This document shows, piece by piece, positions 36,412-47,277 of a stretch of 64,000 nt of DNA; the stretch's first letter is position 1; every line of letters starts with the position of its first letter. This DNA is from Vishniacozyma victoriae. Taxonomy: Eukaryota > Basidiomycota > Tremellomycetes > Tremellales > Bulleribasidiaceae. Below the pieces are notes generated by a model. It searched no databases and was not told the DNA's origin. It worked only from the letters and a program-made list of their open reading frames with translations. The DNA lies in the NCBI GenBank assembly GCA_017654735.1, contig JADPYG010000004.1:1-64000 (forward strand), written 5' to 3'. The translations under genes were made by a program, and so were the position numbers.

Positions 36412-36426
36412 TGTGGTAGCGGAGTT

Positions 36427-36540
36427 GCGGATAGCTAGTGGGCGGTTCGTGGACAGAGACTGGTATGTCGAGTCGTGATGTGGATTGCGGATAGCGAGTC
36501 GGGGTATAGAGCTGAGCTTTCGAAGTGCGGATAGCGAGTG
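36427..36540. repeat. three copies of a GCGGATAGC[GT]AGT motif
   Basis: Copies start at 36427, 36487 and 36527, so the spacings are exactly 60 and 40 bp. The second and third copies share GCGGATAGCGAGT; the first differs at one base (GCGGATAGCTAGT). They lie 15-130 bp upstream of the ATG at 36411 (minus strand), so they would be in its 5' UTR or promoter. No known fungal factor site was matched. Confidence 0.6.
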
Positions 36541-36842
36541 AGGATGACTAGTAGAGTTGGAAGAATGACGAGGGCTAGAAGATTAATGAGGTACCTGACC
36601 AGATGGATGAGTAATGTCAAAAGACGCTAGTGTTGACTTATCAGCATGACATGCTCATGTATATGTGTCAACAGACCGGAGCGTAGATCAATACACGTCA
36701 GTTTCAGATCTGGTAATTAAGACATGTGACAACGTGTGAGACATTGTTACACCACATAAACAAGTCTCGGCTTGTGTACGTACACCAAATGACATTTGCC
36801 CGGAACATGTATGCATAGAATCTATAGTGGAATGAGAAACGA

Positions 36843-38137
36843 TTACTCGGCCTGCATGTCAGCTACATCACCAACACGCGTATTGTAGCTTACCTTCTTC
36901 TTGGCGACGAAGAGCATCATGGGGGTAAAGAGCTTGGTCTGACCACCCCTGACGATAGCATCTCCAGCAGTCTTCATGTTTTCGGTAACGTCGTAGGTAC
37001 CGGCGGGCATGAATCGGAGCTTCTCCATGACCCAGATAGCACTGGATGAGATATTTTTACCGACGTAACTCATTCGGGCGACAGTGAACACTGATGATCA
37101 GCTTTGATACTCCTGCAGCTTTGGGATGACTCACTGTCCCATAGAGTCTGAGCCTTCCAGACGTTACCCTCTAGAGGGTACCACCAACCGACGGGGTCAT
37201 TACGGTCGGCGAGATCATCATCAACGAGGATCTCGAATCCAACGTTCTTCAAGGCTTGACGTGCCTCGGCAATGGGTCGGAGGGAAGCAATACCACATCC
37301 GATCTATCATCAGCCCTTATCTCTTCGCTTATTGATTTTACTCACCTCGATACCGTGAGCAATATCCTTGTGCTCGGGGTTGGAAGCATCCCAAGCATCG
37401 GTCATGTTCCACTCGTAGAAACCGAAAACTCCACCTGGCTTCAAGCACTTGTAGACCTCTCGGTAGATGCCCTCAAGGGAAGGAGCATGGCAAGTAGCCT
37501 CAATAGCGTAGACTACCATCAGCTCGGACTTAAAAGGAAGAGATTAGCTACTCACTAGCATCGAAAGAGTTCTCTCCGAAAGTCTCGCTCAACTTCATGA
37601 AATCTCCCTTCTGGAAAGAGACCTTGTCGCTCAAACCAGCCTTGGCGGTCTTCTTGGTAGCTCGGTCGATCTGGAAATCGTTGTTGTTGACACCGATAAT
37701 GGTAGCATCGGTGAATCGAGCAATCTCACGAGCGGGTCCACCGACACCACAACCGACATCGAGAACCTTCATACCGGGTCGGATGTTGATCTGAGCAGCG
37801 AGGTAGTGTTCCTGTCGTGCGAGCTAGTCGTTAGTAGGTGATCTCGAGCGTGATCCGAAAGTGAACGTACAGCCTGGAGGAAAGCCTCTCCCTTGTAGAA
37901 TCGACAGAAGTGGAAGGAGTCGGCCCATCCGTACTCGTAGAGCTCGGTAGCACCATCGTAGTAACCTGGCTGTCAGTGACTGATCAAACGACGCGTGAGG
38001 ATACACATACCGTTGACGAGATCAGTGTAGTTGTCAACTCGGCTTTTGACGTGGTCGGCGGTATCCTTTGCGGACTGCTTGTCCCACAAGGCGTTGTAGC
38101 CGGTCATTCCCTTTTCGTTTCTCTTCTGTACGGGCAT
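36843..38137 (-). CDS. ERG6: sterol C-24 methyltransferase
   Basis: Transfers a methyl group from S-adenosylmethionine to C-24 of the sterol side chain in ergosterol synthesis. The start is ATG 38137 ([18 protein letters not shown]). Seen in order: the sterol-binding [19 protein letters not shown], the SAM motif [20 protein letters not shown], then [47 protein letters not shown] and GIEIGCGIA, and a C-terminal sterol_MT_C region with WGYPLEG-like [12 protein letters not shown] and [11 protein letters not shown]. The last coding exon is just 9 nt (36843-36851: Ala-Glu-stop), after a 42-nt intron. The codon use looks strongly biased to C-ending codons, as for a highly expressed gene. Confidence 0.95.
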
Positions 38138-38451
38138 TATGTGTGTGATGGGTCTGGGTATGGGTAGATGGTGGGTAATAGATGGGGTGATGAATGAAAG
38201 TATAGATGTATATATGATACGATTCGACGCGCACGGACCACTTTACTCTTGGACTAACTGAATTTCATCGTCCGAGTTTTCCAAATCCCCTATCCCCTTT
38301 GACTAGAACCCTAAATTTACCCTGAATATACCCTGAATATACCCTCGAACCAAACAGCTGTGCCTATCCGGGGGCCATCACGCGTCTGGTATAAGGAGAC
38401 CAAGAAATGAGATGCATAGAACAACAGTGATACGATAAGACTATCGTACCA
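38138..38451. promoter_or_regulatory. ERG6 upstream region with a short tandem repeat
   Basis: The 314-bp spacer upstream of ERG6 holds a tandem TACCCTGAATA, TACCCTGAATA, TACCCTCGAA at about 38319-38350. No clear sterol-response element was recognised. The 3' end of the Zn2Cys6 regulator lies at its right edge. Confidence 0.45.
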
Positions 38452-41101
38452 CTATTCAGCAGAAATGTCCCTACCAAAGGAGTACATCCCTTCAATCATG
38501 CTCAGCACAGACAAGAATTTCATCAGCAGGTTTTGCCTATACATTAGTCATCGGAGCCCGTTTCATCACAGGAGATACTCACGCTCTAGCTGCAGATGGG
38601 GAAGGTGTCGCAGACGATTCCATCAACTGAATCGCGACGAATCGCACTAGACGTCAGGACGCTGCCGATCAGACTTGTACTCACCCTTCTGTACCAGAGA
38701 CGGTCCATTCGTAGCAACCTAGCTGATCAGCCTCTATCTCACTCCTTGCCGGGTCGACTCACACATTCGATCGGTATACTATGCAATCCATCCAGCAGCT
38801 CAGTAGCAATAGTCTCGGCAGCTTCATTCATCTGATCCCCTGCAAGACCACCCAGACCATTGACAGGCATCTGAGTGAGCAGCGCCAATTGCTGATAGAG
38901 CGAATCGCGAGCTTGGAGGAGGACGAGTCGAACCACATGCGACGTAACCAGGATGTTGCCCTGCATCACCAAGAACGAGTTGAGGGCATGTTGTGTCCCG
39001 CCAGAACCGTGAAAGAAGTCGAGGAATCGAGCTTGAAGCTTCGCCTCCCAGTCGTATGCCGGGCTAGAATCAGCTCCACCCGAAACCTTGCTATCACTAC
39101 TCACCTGGTAGCTCTCGAGTCATAACCTTTATTCAACCTCAACGGCGAAGCAACCTCCAGGGTGGTCTGCATGACCTTTTCGCGAAGCTCGTTGACATTG
39201 TGTAGATCCGCGAGGATACTGTCGACCGTGTGCGGTATTTTCCGGCGTTGCAGTAGCAAGGCGTCATTCAGGATACGGAACAGGCTGGTATTGACATTGA
39301 AGCCGACAATGAGCGGTGTCCTGTCCAAGGGTTGAGGTAGAATACCGGCAGACGTAATTTGCTCGTCATCAACCTCGCTTGGTAGTCGTAAAGCCTGTAT
39401 GTCAGTAGTCGTCTCCTCGAGGTGGAAGGGACTCACCGCTGCATCGTCCAGGCGAAGATTGATCGTCCGGGCACGCTATCTTGTCAGCTCTATCGTATGA
39501 GACTATGAGATGAACATACCAAGCAAGCAGTACTCTTGTCCGCCTGGAACAGCAGCTGAATTGTCAGTCTCTTCGCCCAAACATATTGGGGTGACTCACC
39601 CAGTATATCCTCCGACGCATCTCGCTCTCTATCGGATCCAAGCCTTCATAGCTCTATACATCAGCTGCTCTCATCTCTGGTGTATTTTATGACTTACCGA
39701 TTCCTCGTTCAACCTCATCGTCAAGGCGAGCTGGTTTGCAGTAGCCGTCGCCAGGACATGTGCGGTATTGTTGCCAAGGAGAAGGTGGACGATGCCTTCG
39801 CTGCGCATGTCAGTGGTATCTTTCGGTAGCAAAGAGAGGCGTACAGGTATGCAATCACGACTAAGTAGTCAGCAAAGATGATCACGCGGAGATAGATGAC
39901 TTACTGAAGGTGCTCTGTACTACATGCGGTTCCTGCCGGTTAGTGCAACCCTCATAGCTACGAGAGACGACCTACTTCCCACAGATACCCAATCTTAGCT
40001 CTCGCCACACGGACACATCTCCTTGCCAACGCCTCAATCTCTGCCTTCTCGAGATTGACGAGATGCCTAGGGACCTGTACAAGGGTCGAAGCTAGTACTG
40101 TCAATGTGAGCGCAAAAAACACTGGATCGGTCTTGTCTAGCCGAGCAGCCAGGTTGGCAAGGAAGGTGGGTCGATGGAGACATGGTGTGAGGGGGTACAC
40201 CTGCATGTCAGCGAGATTCGTCGAATGAGGTAGGGTACGCACATAGTCAAAGAAGACATTGATGATATTATCAATAACATGCCCTGCTACAACCTGGTCA
40301 AGATTGTCGGGTAGCGATTGCAAGAGCACCGAAGGGGAGTTTGCTAGGATTGGAAAAGATGGTGAGGTGGTAAAGTTGTATCTACTCTCAGCCGCATATC
40401 CATCATGTGTACTCACGAATCAGAGGACTGTCGTGCAGGACCACCTATCAATGGATCCGCATGGGATGAAAAAGGACGAGTTGCTGCAACGTCCAGACTA
40501 GAAGCTTCGGGGGCGACTGGAGCTACAAACCCATAAGCAGCGTCTGAGATCGCACTCAAGTCCCTGATTGTCAGCTCCCAGCTACAGTGATCAACTAGAG
40601 ACTTACACTGGTGCTGGCCCTTTCCGCTTCGACACCTTTACACGAATACATTCAAGGGCGAATCGTCGGCATCTCGCACAAGGCAGTTTTGCAGCATCAG
40701 GATGGTCGGGAGCTACCAGTGGGGAAGGCTCGCAACGGCGTCTATCGTCAACAATGACCCTCCCTCCAATTCAACAAGATACTCACTTGCCCTTCCTACA
40801 TGCTTCACAGCCTGTCATTAGCTCCACCATAACCCAGGCCAATACACGTACTAGTGAGTCCAGTCGCTGAACCAGTCGACATCCTCTTTGTCGGTTTCTT
40901 CTCCTCCTCCAATTCATCATGCTCATCAACAGCACTGCTCCGCCTATCCCGGACGAAGGGGTTCCTGCTATTCGATGCTTCAGGCGATGAACGGCGTCTC
41001 TTGTCCATTCCGTTCAACCATGAAGATTGGTCCGAAGAGTTTGAGGGACAGGAAAGAGATGGGAGCTGGGTAGCAGAGGTTGACCCTCGAGAAGATGCCA
41101 T
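38452..41101 (-). CDS. Zn2Cys6 transcription factor with MHR domain (Aro80-like)
   Basis: A fungal zinc-cluster regulator. The first exon starts at ATG 41101 (MASSRGSTSATQLPSLSC) and contains a basic/acidic linker. The binuclear cluster spans two introns: CEACRKGKRRCEPSPLV, then LPCARCRRFALECIRVKV, spacing C-x2-C-x6-C-x16-C-x2-C-x6-C. The long second loop and PCARCRR resemble the Aro80 group, which controls aromatic amino-acid catabolism in yeasts; this assignment is tentative. The central exons carry the fungal MHR domain (SLDPIESEMRRRIYWLLFQA; ARTINLRLDDAAALRLP). The C-terminus is helical and ends MYSFGRDISAE at TAG 38454-38452, after three short exons that I joined by phase. Confidence 0.8.
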
Positions 41102-41449
41102 GGGAACAAGTTTGGTTCGGGTTTGACAAGCTCGGGAAGTTGGCGTAATACCCAGAGCGAGATTGACTTTCGAGTACTAGGTGCAGCTTGTATTCGAAGA
41201 CGCGAGGCCCGTAGATACTGAATGTGGAGCGAGTGAGCTAGTGTACCGGGGATTGACGATGCAAGCCGGTCAGTCAATTGATGAGATCTGTGAATGGTTG
41301 ACGCCTCCGGGTCATTTCCCGCCGCGGGGCACGTATCCCTCCACTTTGGGCTAGCGGTTGCGACATGCTATCTCTTCGGATGCATATTGGACGTCCCTAT
41401 ACACACGGACTCGCAAGCACTACTGAATATGCATGATTATTTGATTATA
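41102..41449. other. intergenic spacer
   Basis: 348 bp between the Zn2Cys6 regulator's start and the next gene's stop, both on the minus strand. It serves as the regulator's promoter. No other feature was recognised. Confidence 0.4.
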
Positions 41450-43652
41450 CTACACGCGCTGACTACCTATAGGAGCACGAGGTGAACCTGGATAAGGGAT
41501 TGGTCCAGTACCAGGCCCGAAACTCTGTCTTAATCCAGAAGGACCAGCTGGCGGTCTAGCATTGTACTGCCCTTGTGGGGCTGGTGGTGCACCATTCGGA
41601 CGATTTGGCTGAGCCAAAGGACTGGTATATGCGAAATTGGGAGTAGGGGGTCGATAAGGCGTTGGAGATGGGTAAGAAGGTTGTTGGCGCGGAGGCTGGT
41701 ACATTGTACTCTGCCTGGGTGGGTAAGAGGAGGTGCCGGTGGTGATGCCCGGTGTCCCGCCCAGCGGTTGGGCTGCTGGCGATTTCGGTCGGACAGTAAG
41801 ATTATCATGTATAGCGTGGGGTCGACGTGGATCCAGTGTCCCTCGTATAGAAGGGGAATTGTTTTGTAGAGCTCGTTGGGCGAGGCGCCGTGCGAGCCCA
41901 ACCTTTTCAGAGGTGTCGTTCATGAGGTCAGAAGGTTTCGATCCCGAAGCGACTTTCGTCAATGAAGACAGTAATTCTTCCGCTAATTGATTAGCTACCT
42001 CGAGGGAAACAAGAGAGGGGGACATACCGGCCAGTTGCTCTCTCTCCGATGTCCAAGTCGGATCTCCCTTTTGCACCCTGATTTCCTGCCAGTATTGCAA
42101 TTCCTCAATCAACCTAGCATTCTCTTCCAGAATATCCTCAATCGTCTCCTTGCCCTTGCCTTTGTTCTTGACATCACTCGAATCCAGTAGTCCTTGATAT
42201 CCCTTCTCCACCTGTATCGGAGCCCTGACTGATCGTGTCCAAGCTGACCGTCTGGCTCGCTCATGCATGGCCGTCATGGTATCGTTGTATCCACCAAAGA
42301 AGTGATTTGTGTCAAAGTAAGCTCCGAAGGTCGGGATGAATGAGAACTCGGTCGTTGGAGGTACGCGTACTGGGATCAGCCTATCACGACGCAGATTCAA
42401 TGAAACTCACTCGACTTGTTGCCATTCCCAAATCCACCTAATCTAGCTGCTCTGGTCTCTTTCCACGCCCGGGCTCGCAAACTTGCTTTCTTGAGGACCG
42501 AGTCGTTCAGCGTGCGGACAGCTGGCTTTCTATCAGTCGTAGCAGACTGGACAGCAATAGGGTTTGCGTATCCTGAGCGTTAGCCAGGTTCATATGCAGA
42601 AGGGCGACGTACCAAAACGATCCCCAGCGGAAGCCAGCTGCTCCAATAAAGTTCCCTCTGCCGCATTGTCCCCCTGAATCTTCTTCAATTTATCCAGTAA
42701 CCCCCCGACCTCCCTCGAATCAACACCAGCAGTAAACCAGTCTCCCTGATCCACCGAGGACCCAGAAGGTGCATTAGGAACCTTCTGCATCAAACCCCAC
42801 CTCTCAGCCGAAGTACCAATGGCGACGTCAGACGGTGCAATTTGGACCATGACAGAGTAAAGACCTGCGCAGAATGCGTAGATTGGATGAGGGGGATAGT
42901 GGGATGGTAATGTGGGCACAGGGAGGTGGAATTGAGATGTCGAAGGCATTGGGTTTGGGTAGTTGCATGGAACCAGGAGGTTCTTGGAAAAGACGTGAAG
43001 GATATCCTGGCATCAGCTCTTGATTCTTGAAATACAGGTCGGACTCACAACCAAAGTTTCCCAAGTCAAGGTGTCCTGACGGAGAACGTATCCAAGTGTG
43101 TTTTCCTGCTTCTGAGCGAAGTCTGGCGGTAACCATAAACCCAGTATTCTATTCAGTGGTGGGGGTAGATTTGCTGCCATGCTGATCATCAGATATGTAC
43201 ACATGATCTGACTTACGCAACGACGACTTTCGCAAACGCATCCCTGACCTCCTTCGATAAAGCCCGCTCTGTCTTTGGCTCCTCTTTCACCTCGACTTCA
43301 TCTGCCGCCGTCACTGTTTCGGCCTTCTCGGCGGCAACAGTAACCTCCTCTGCCGCTTCGGCTTCTACCTCCGGCTTCTTGATCTTCAGACTGATTCGCG
43401 CTCGTTTGGTGCCATGCTCGTCACCATCTTGCGTTCCATTCGTGTCTGTCTCGGTGGTATCGTTGACAATGGGTTTAGGTGGAATGATCACTTTTACCGT
43501 AGGTGCTCGGACGGGAGATGGTGATCCTTTACGCTTTCGCTTGACTGCAGGTGAAGGTGGAGGTACGTCGGCTGATTATTACTATTGCGCGTATGGATGA
43601 TGAGATGATACTCACCAGTTGCTTTAGCAGCACCGCGTGTTTCCCTAGCCAT
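41450..43652 (-). CDS. unidentified nuclear-type protein
   Basis: A multi-exon gene. The first exon is just 13 residues (ATG 43652, MARETRGAAKATG). Exon 2 is rich in Lys/Glu/Val with a nuclear-signal-like KRKRKG and KRARISLKIKK. Later exons hold LPPPLNRILGLWLPPDFAQK, ENTLGYVLRQDTLTWETLV and a globular segment VMVQIAPSDVAIGTSAERWG. Then come AVRTLNDSVLKKASLRARAW, FIPTFGAYFDTNHFFGGYND and the helix ILEENARLIEELQYWQEIRV. The C-terminal 110 residues are Pro/Gln/Tyr-rich. The layout suggests a chromatin or transcription complex subunit, but I do not recognise the family. The stop is at 41450. Confidence 0.65.
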
Positions 43653-44589
43653 AGTGCTTCCTTCTATCTTGTATCGTGGGAATTGACGTGTTATCTAGTT
43701 TCCCCCGCTTCAATGTCCTCCTAGCTCTGCTTGGACGTGAGTCAAGTCGCGTTGGCGACTGATTTCCGGAAGTATGGACGATAGGAACAAGCAGACGCGC
43801 GTGAACCCAGAATCAGGGAATGGAGATCTTTGGTGTTGACGCCTACACTTGTCGTGTCGTATATAAATGGGTCGGAAGGTCTGTTTGTCCGGACAGTATG
43901 CGTGTTCACTGACTATACGTTGAGCTGCGATGCTTGATAAAGATTATGATACAGGATTAGCTATAGCCCTCTACTCAAATGGTGCATAACAATGGATCTC
44001 AGGCGGCGTTATAACGGAAGCAAACAGAGTGGCGGTTCCTGGGACAAGTTGGATCTACTCATGCATTCATCATGCATGCGAGGGTCTGAGGCCTTCACTC
44101 TTCTGGGACATCCATGTCACCCAGATTGGGAAGCGAACAGTGTTGGTCTTTGCGCCAACTGTGCGTGAACATCGGCCAGAATGCCCCCGGCCTGGGTCGG
44201 TAGTGGCTCAATTTGAATCTGCTGCTTTGCTCAAGGGCTCTGCAATAGTCCTAGCCGACTTGCCAGCCACCACTCGCTTCGATGGAACCCATTGCTGGTC
44301 CATAATCTCAACCTCCTTTGTTACGTTTCTCTTTACAGTCAATACAGACAACAAGATAAGGGCGGCCGAAGCCGGTCCAGGCGGTTTACCGGCCTTCCTC
44401 TCGTCTTTCGCCTTGTCTTTTTCCAGGAACCGAGCGTTTCCGTCGGAATGAGGATGACTTTTCGACCTTAGGTCATGTCACAATGGACTAGTCTTGTTCA
44501 CGGCGTTGATGCCCATGCCCGAAAGGCAGCTTATATAAGAGTACGATGCTCGTGAAAACAGGCCCCTGACTCTTCTGCTACTTACTGAT
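43653..44589. other. 937-bp intergenic region before the MFS gene
   Basis: It holds a TATA-like GTATATAAATGGG near 43858 with no gene assigned to it and a second TATA box at 44532-44539 for the MFS gene. A 140-codon plus-strand frame at 44029-44451 has no ATG, and the only nearby ATG (43992) gives a 60-codon frame without recognisable features. A short non-coding or unrecognised transcript from the 43858 element is possible. Confidence 0.4.
44532..44539 (+). promoter_or_regulatory. TATA box of the MFS gene
   Basis: TATATAAG lies 51-58 bp upstream of the ATG at 44590. This is closer than usual, so the 5' UTR would be short. Confidence 0.5.
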
Positions 44590-46794
44590 ATGTCCATTGC
44601 ATCGTCAAGCAACTCGACGGTCGTCAGTATGCCTATCAACGAATCACAAGCTATTCCAGTACGAAGAAAGCTGCCATGGCGCAGATATATCACTCCGACC
44701 GAAGATCTTCTCACGAGAAAGTGTGAGGGACAAGGAAGAGATGCGGAGCCATATATCGTGGACTGGCTGGATAATGATGCAGAGAACCCTCAGCACTGGA
44801 AATCGGTATGTCGATCCAGCTCTTTTGAGTCTTGCTGATGTATAGTCATATAAATGGGGAAATGTAGCTATTGGTGCACTAGCGGTCCTTGGAGTGGCTA
44901 TGGCAAGTAGTATGATGAGTGCAGCCATCCGCGATATCCGAAAAGATTTCCCCGGATACAGCTCGGAAATGTACATCATGAGTAAGTCTTTCTCTCGTCA
45001 CAACTTTCACATGCTTATATTCAGTCACATCCGGTTTCGTCCTCGGCTTTGTGGTAGGCCCTTTGATATGGGCGCCATGTTCTGAAGTCTTTGGCCGACG
45101 TATCATGTTCTGTACGACTTTCACAGCATTCACGGCGTTCAACGCCGCTTGTTGCGGCGCCAAGAGTTTGGAGGTATTGATCGTCCTTCGCTTCCTTGCT
45201 GGTACTTTCGGCGCTTCCTGTCTGACTTCCACCGGGTAGCTCCAGCAGTTTCTAGTAATTTCACCAGATGAAACGGCTGACAAAGTTAGGGGCATGATTG
45301 CGGATATGTTCAATGCTGCTGAGCGTGGCTCCGCCATGGGGGTAAGTCCATATTCGTCTCAACACATGTCTTATCAAGCTGACGTTATTTCAGCTCTTTG
45401 CGCTTGCACCGTTCCTCGGGCCAGCGATAGGACCAATCGTGAGCCCTCATGCCCATGTGTGAACGAAATTGACATCCAGGCCGGAGGTTTCTTGTCGGAG
45501 GCATCTTCCTGGAAATGGGTCGGCGCATTACTCGCCTTTTTTGCCTTGATTCTCACCATCTCTGGGTCCCTCTTTCTTCCCGAGACCTATTAAGTCTATT
45601 CATCTCCTGAACAGTGCACAAGCTGACGTATAGCGAGCCAGTCCTGCTCCGGCAAAGAGCCAAAAGACTCAGCAAAATCACCGGGAACAAATATCTTAGT
45701 CGACGCGATGCCGCTAAACCGCTTCATACCAAGGAACTCTTTGTCCAGTCAATGAAGACTCCTTGGATCTTACTCTTTACCGAACCCATCGCTCTCCTGA
45801 TGGCACTTTACATGGCAGTCATCTATGCGATCCTCTACGTAAGCGATCAAGAGTCTGCGACGCCATGGCTGATTGGCAGATGCAATTCACCTCCTTCCCA
45901 ATCGTGTTCCAGCAGTACCGAGGCTGGTCGCCTTCCATCTCTGGACTCGCTTTCATCGGTCTATCAGTCGGCTCCGTCCTCGGCTTGGTGCTGCTCGGTA
46001 TCGATAATGCTCGTTACGCCAAAAAGCTCAGGGCTGCTGGTGGATACCTGGCTCCCGAGGAGCGTTTGATCGGAGTCATCATTGGTGCTTGTCTCCTGCC
46101 TGCTGGTCTCTTCATGTAGGTGACACTACTCTTCTTATTCAACGTATCTGATCAGAAGGTTCGCGTGGACAGCAGTCCCGGTCACAATCCACTGGATCGT
46201 GCCAATCATCGCCACTGTCCTTTTCGGCGCCGCCATTGTTGGCCTCTTCCTTGGTATCCTCGTGAGTATCTTCATAGCTGTGTTGAATTGTCTGATAAAC
46301 AGTCATACTTAGTAGACACGTACATCCTCTACTCTGCCTCGGCACTAGCAGGAAATACAGTCATCCGATCTATCTTTGGTGTCGTCCTCCCATTATTCAC
46401 AGTGAGGATGTACGACGAGCTAGGCGTCCACTGGGCGGGTTCCTTGATAGGTTTCATCTCCCTTGCTTTCCTCCCTGCACCAATGTAAGTTTCCATCCCG
46501 CTTGACGAATTTTCGCTTACGATCAGAATCTTTTACATCTACGGTTCGAGAATCAGGAGAAGTTGCAGATTCGCAAGGGAAGCCGATGATGTTGGAAGAG
46601 CATTAGCTGCGAGAGGTAAAGCAGCGATGGGAGAGGAGTCCCAGATCCAGTCGGGAATATCGATTGATGCGGGGGAGGTGACTCATGAGCTACACAGGGC
46701 TGTTAGTGGGGTCCCTTATCCTGGGGTGGAGACTACTTTGGAAATGGTCGAGTCTGCTGAGAAGAAGGTTTCAGTAGAGATTCCGCAAAGATGA
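44590..46794 (+). CDS. MFS drug:H+ antiporter (DHA1), damaged splice donor
   Basis: A twelve-helix transporter of the DHA1 multidrug family (Flr1/Tpo-like). The N-terminal polar region ends DWLDNDAENPQHWKS. Helices follow with the DHA1 hallmark GPLIWAPCSEVFGRR, then FLAGTFGASCLTST, LFALAPFLGPAIGPI, AGGFLSEASSWKWVGAL and LPETY. The second half has FPIVFQQYRGWSPSISGLAF, IHWIVPIIATVLFGAAIVG and YLVDTYILYSASALAGNTVI. The polar C-terminus ends VEIPQR at 46794. At 45590 the intron that must separate LPETY from EPVLLRQRAK starts TTAAGT instead of GTAAGT. Without splicing, TAA at 45591-45593 truncates the protein after the sixth helix. The gene may be a recent pseudogene, or the base may be an error. 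Confidence 0.8.
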
Positions 46795-47277
46795 GACTGG
46801 CATATGTATTAATTCGTGTTTGTTTAAAGACAGGCCGATATGTTGTCGTCCACATAAGCCCAACCAATGCGTGCCCAAGCTGGGGGCGTTTGCTGGAATC
46901 AAAACCGCCACTTTCGATCGCCACACTCGATTTGCTGGTATCTGTAGTAAGCAAAGCAGTCGTCGTAGACTGCACCTTACTATACTTACTACATCCCTGT
47001 AATCAGTGCATACCCCGAGTCGACCAGTCGCATCCATCTATCTCTGCGAAACCTTATCGACGCCAAGGCATCATCCCAAAACGCAAATACGACCTGAGAC
47101 CTGAAAGGTATACACGACGCGGCGGTGTACAGACTGCGCGGCAAGGCTTGGCCGATTTTGACTGCTCGTCCATCCTCGACCTATCTTACACTATATATCT
47201 ACCCCTTTCGCCTGCCAACCAACACAAGCTACCATCGATGAGCTGCGCTCGCACATAACACGTATCGAAAACTCAGA
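46795..47277. promoter_or_regulatory. SSK1 upstream region
   Basis: 483 bp between the MFS stop and the SSK1 ATG. The last 100 bp are pyrimidine-rich (ctacccctttcgcctgcc), as is usual for a fungal promoter without a TATA box. No gene was seen. Confidence 0.45.

Noticed and set aside
44029..44451. 140-codon plus-strand frame before the MFS gene
   Set aside because: It has no ATG start, no splice context and no recognisable features.
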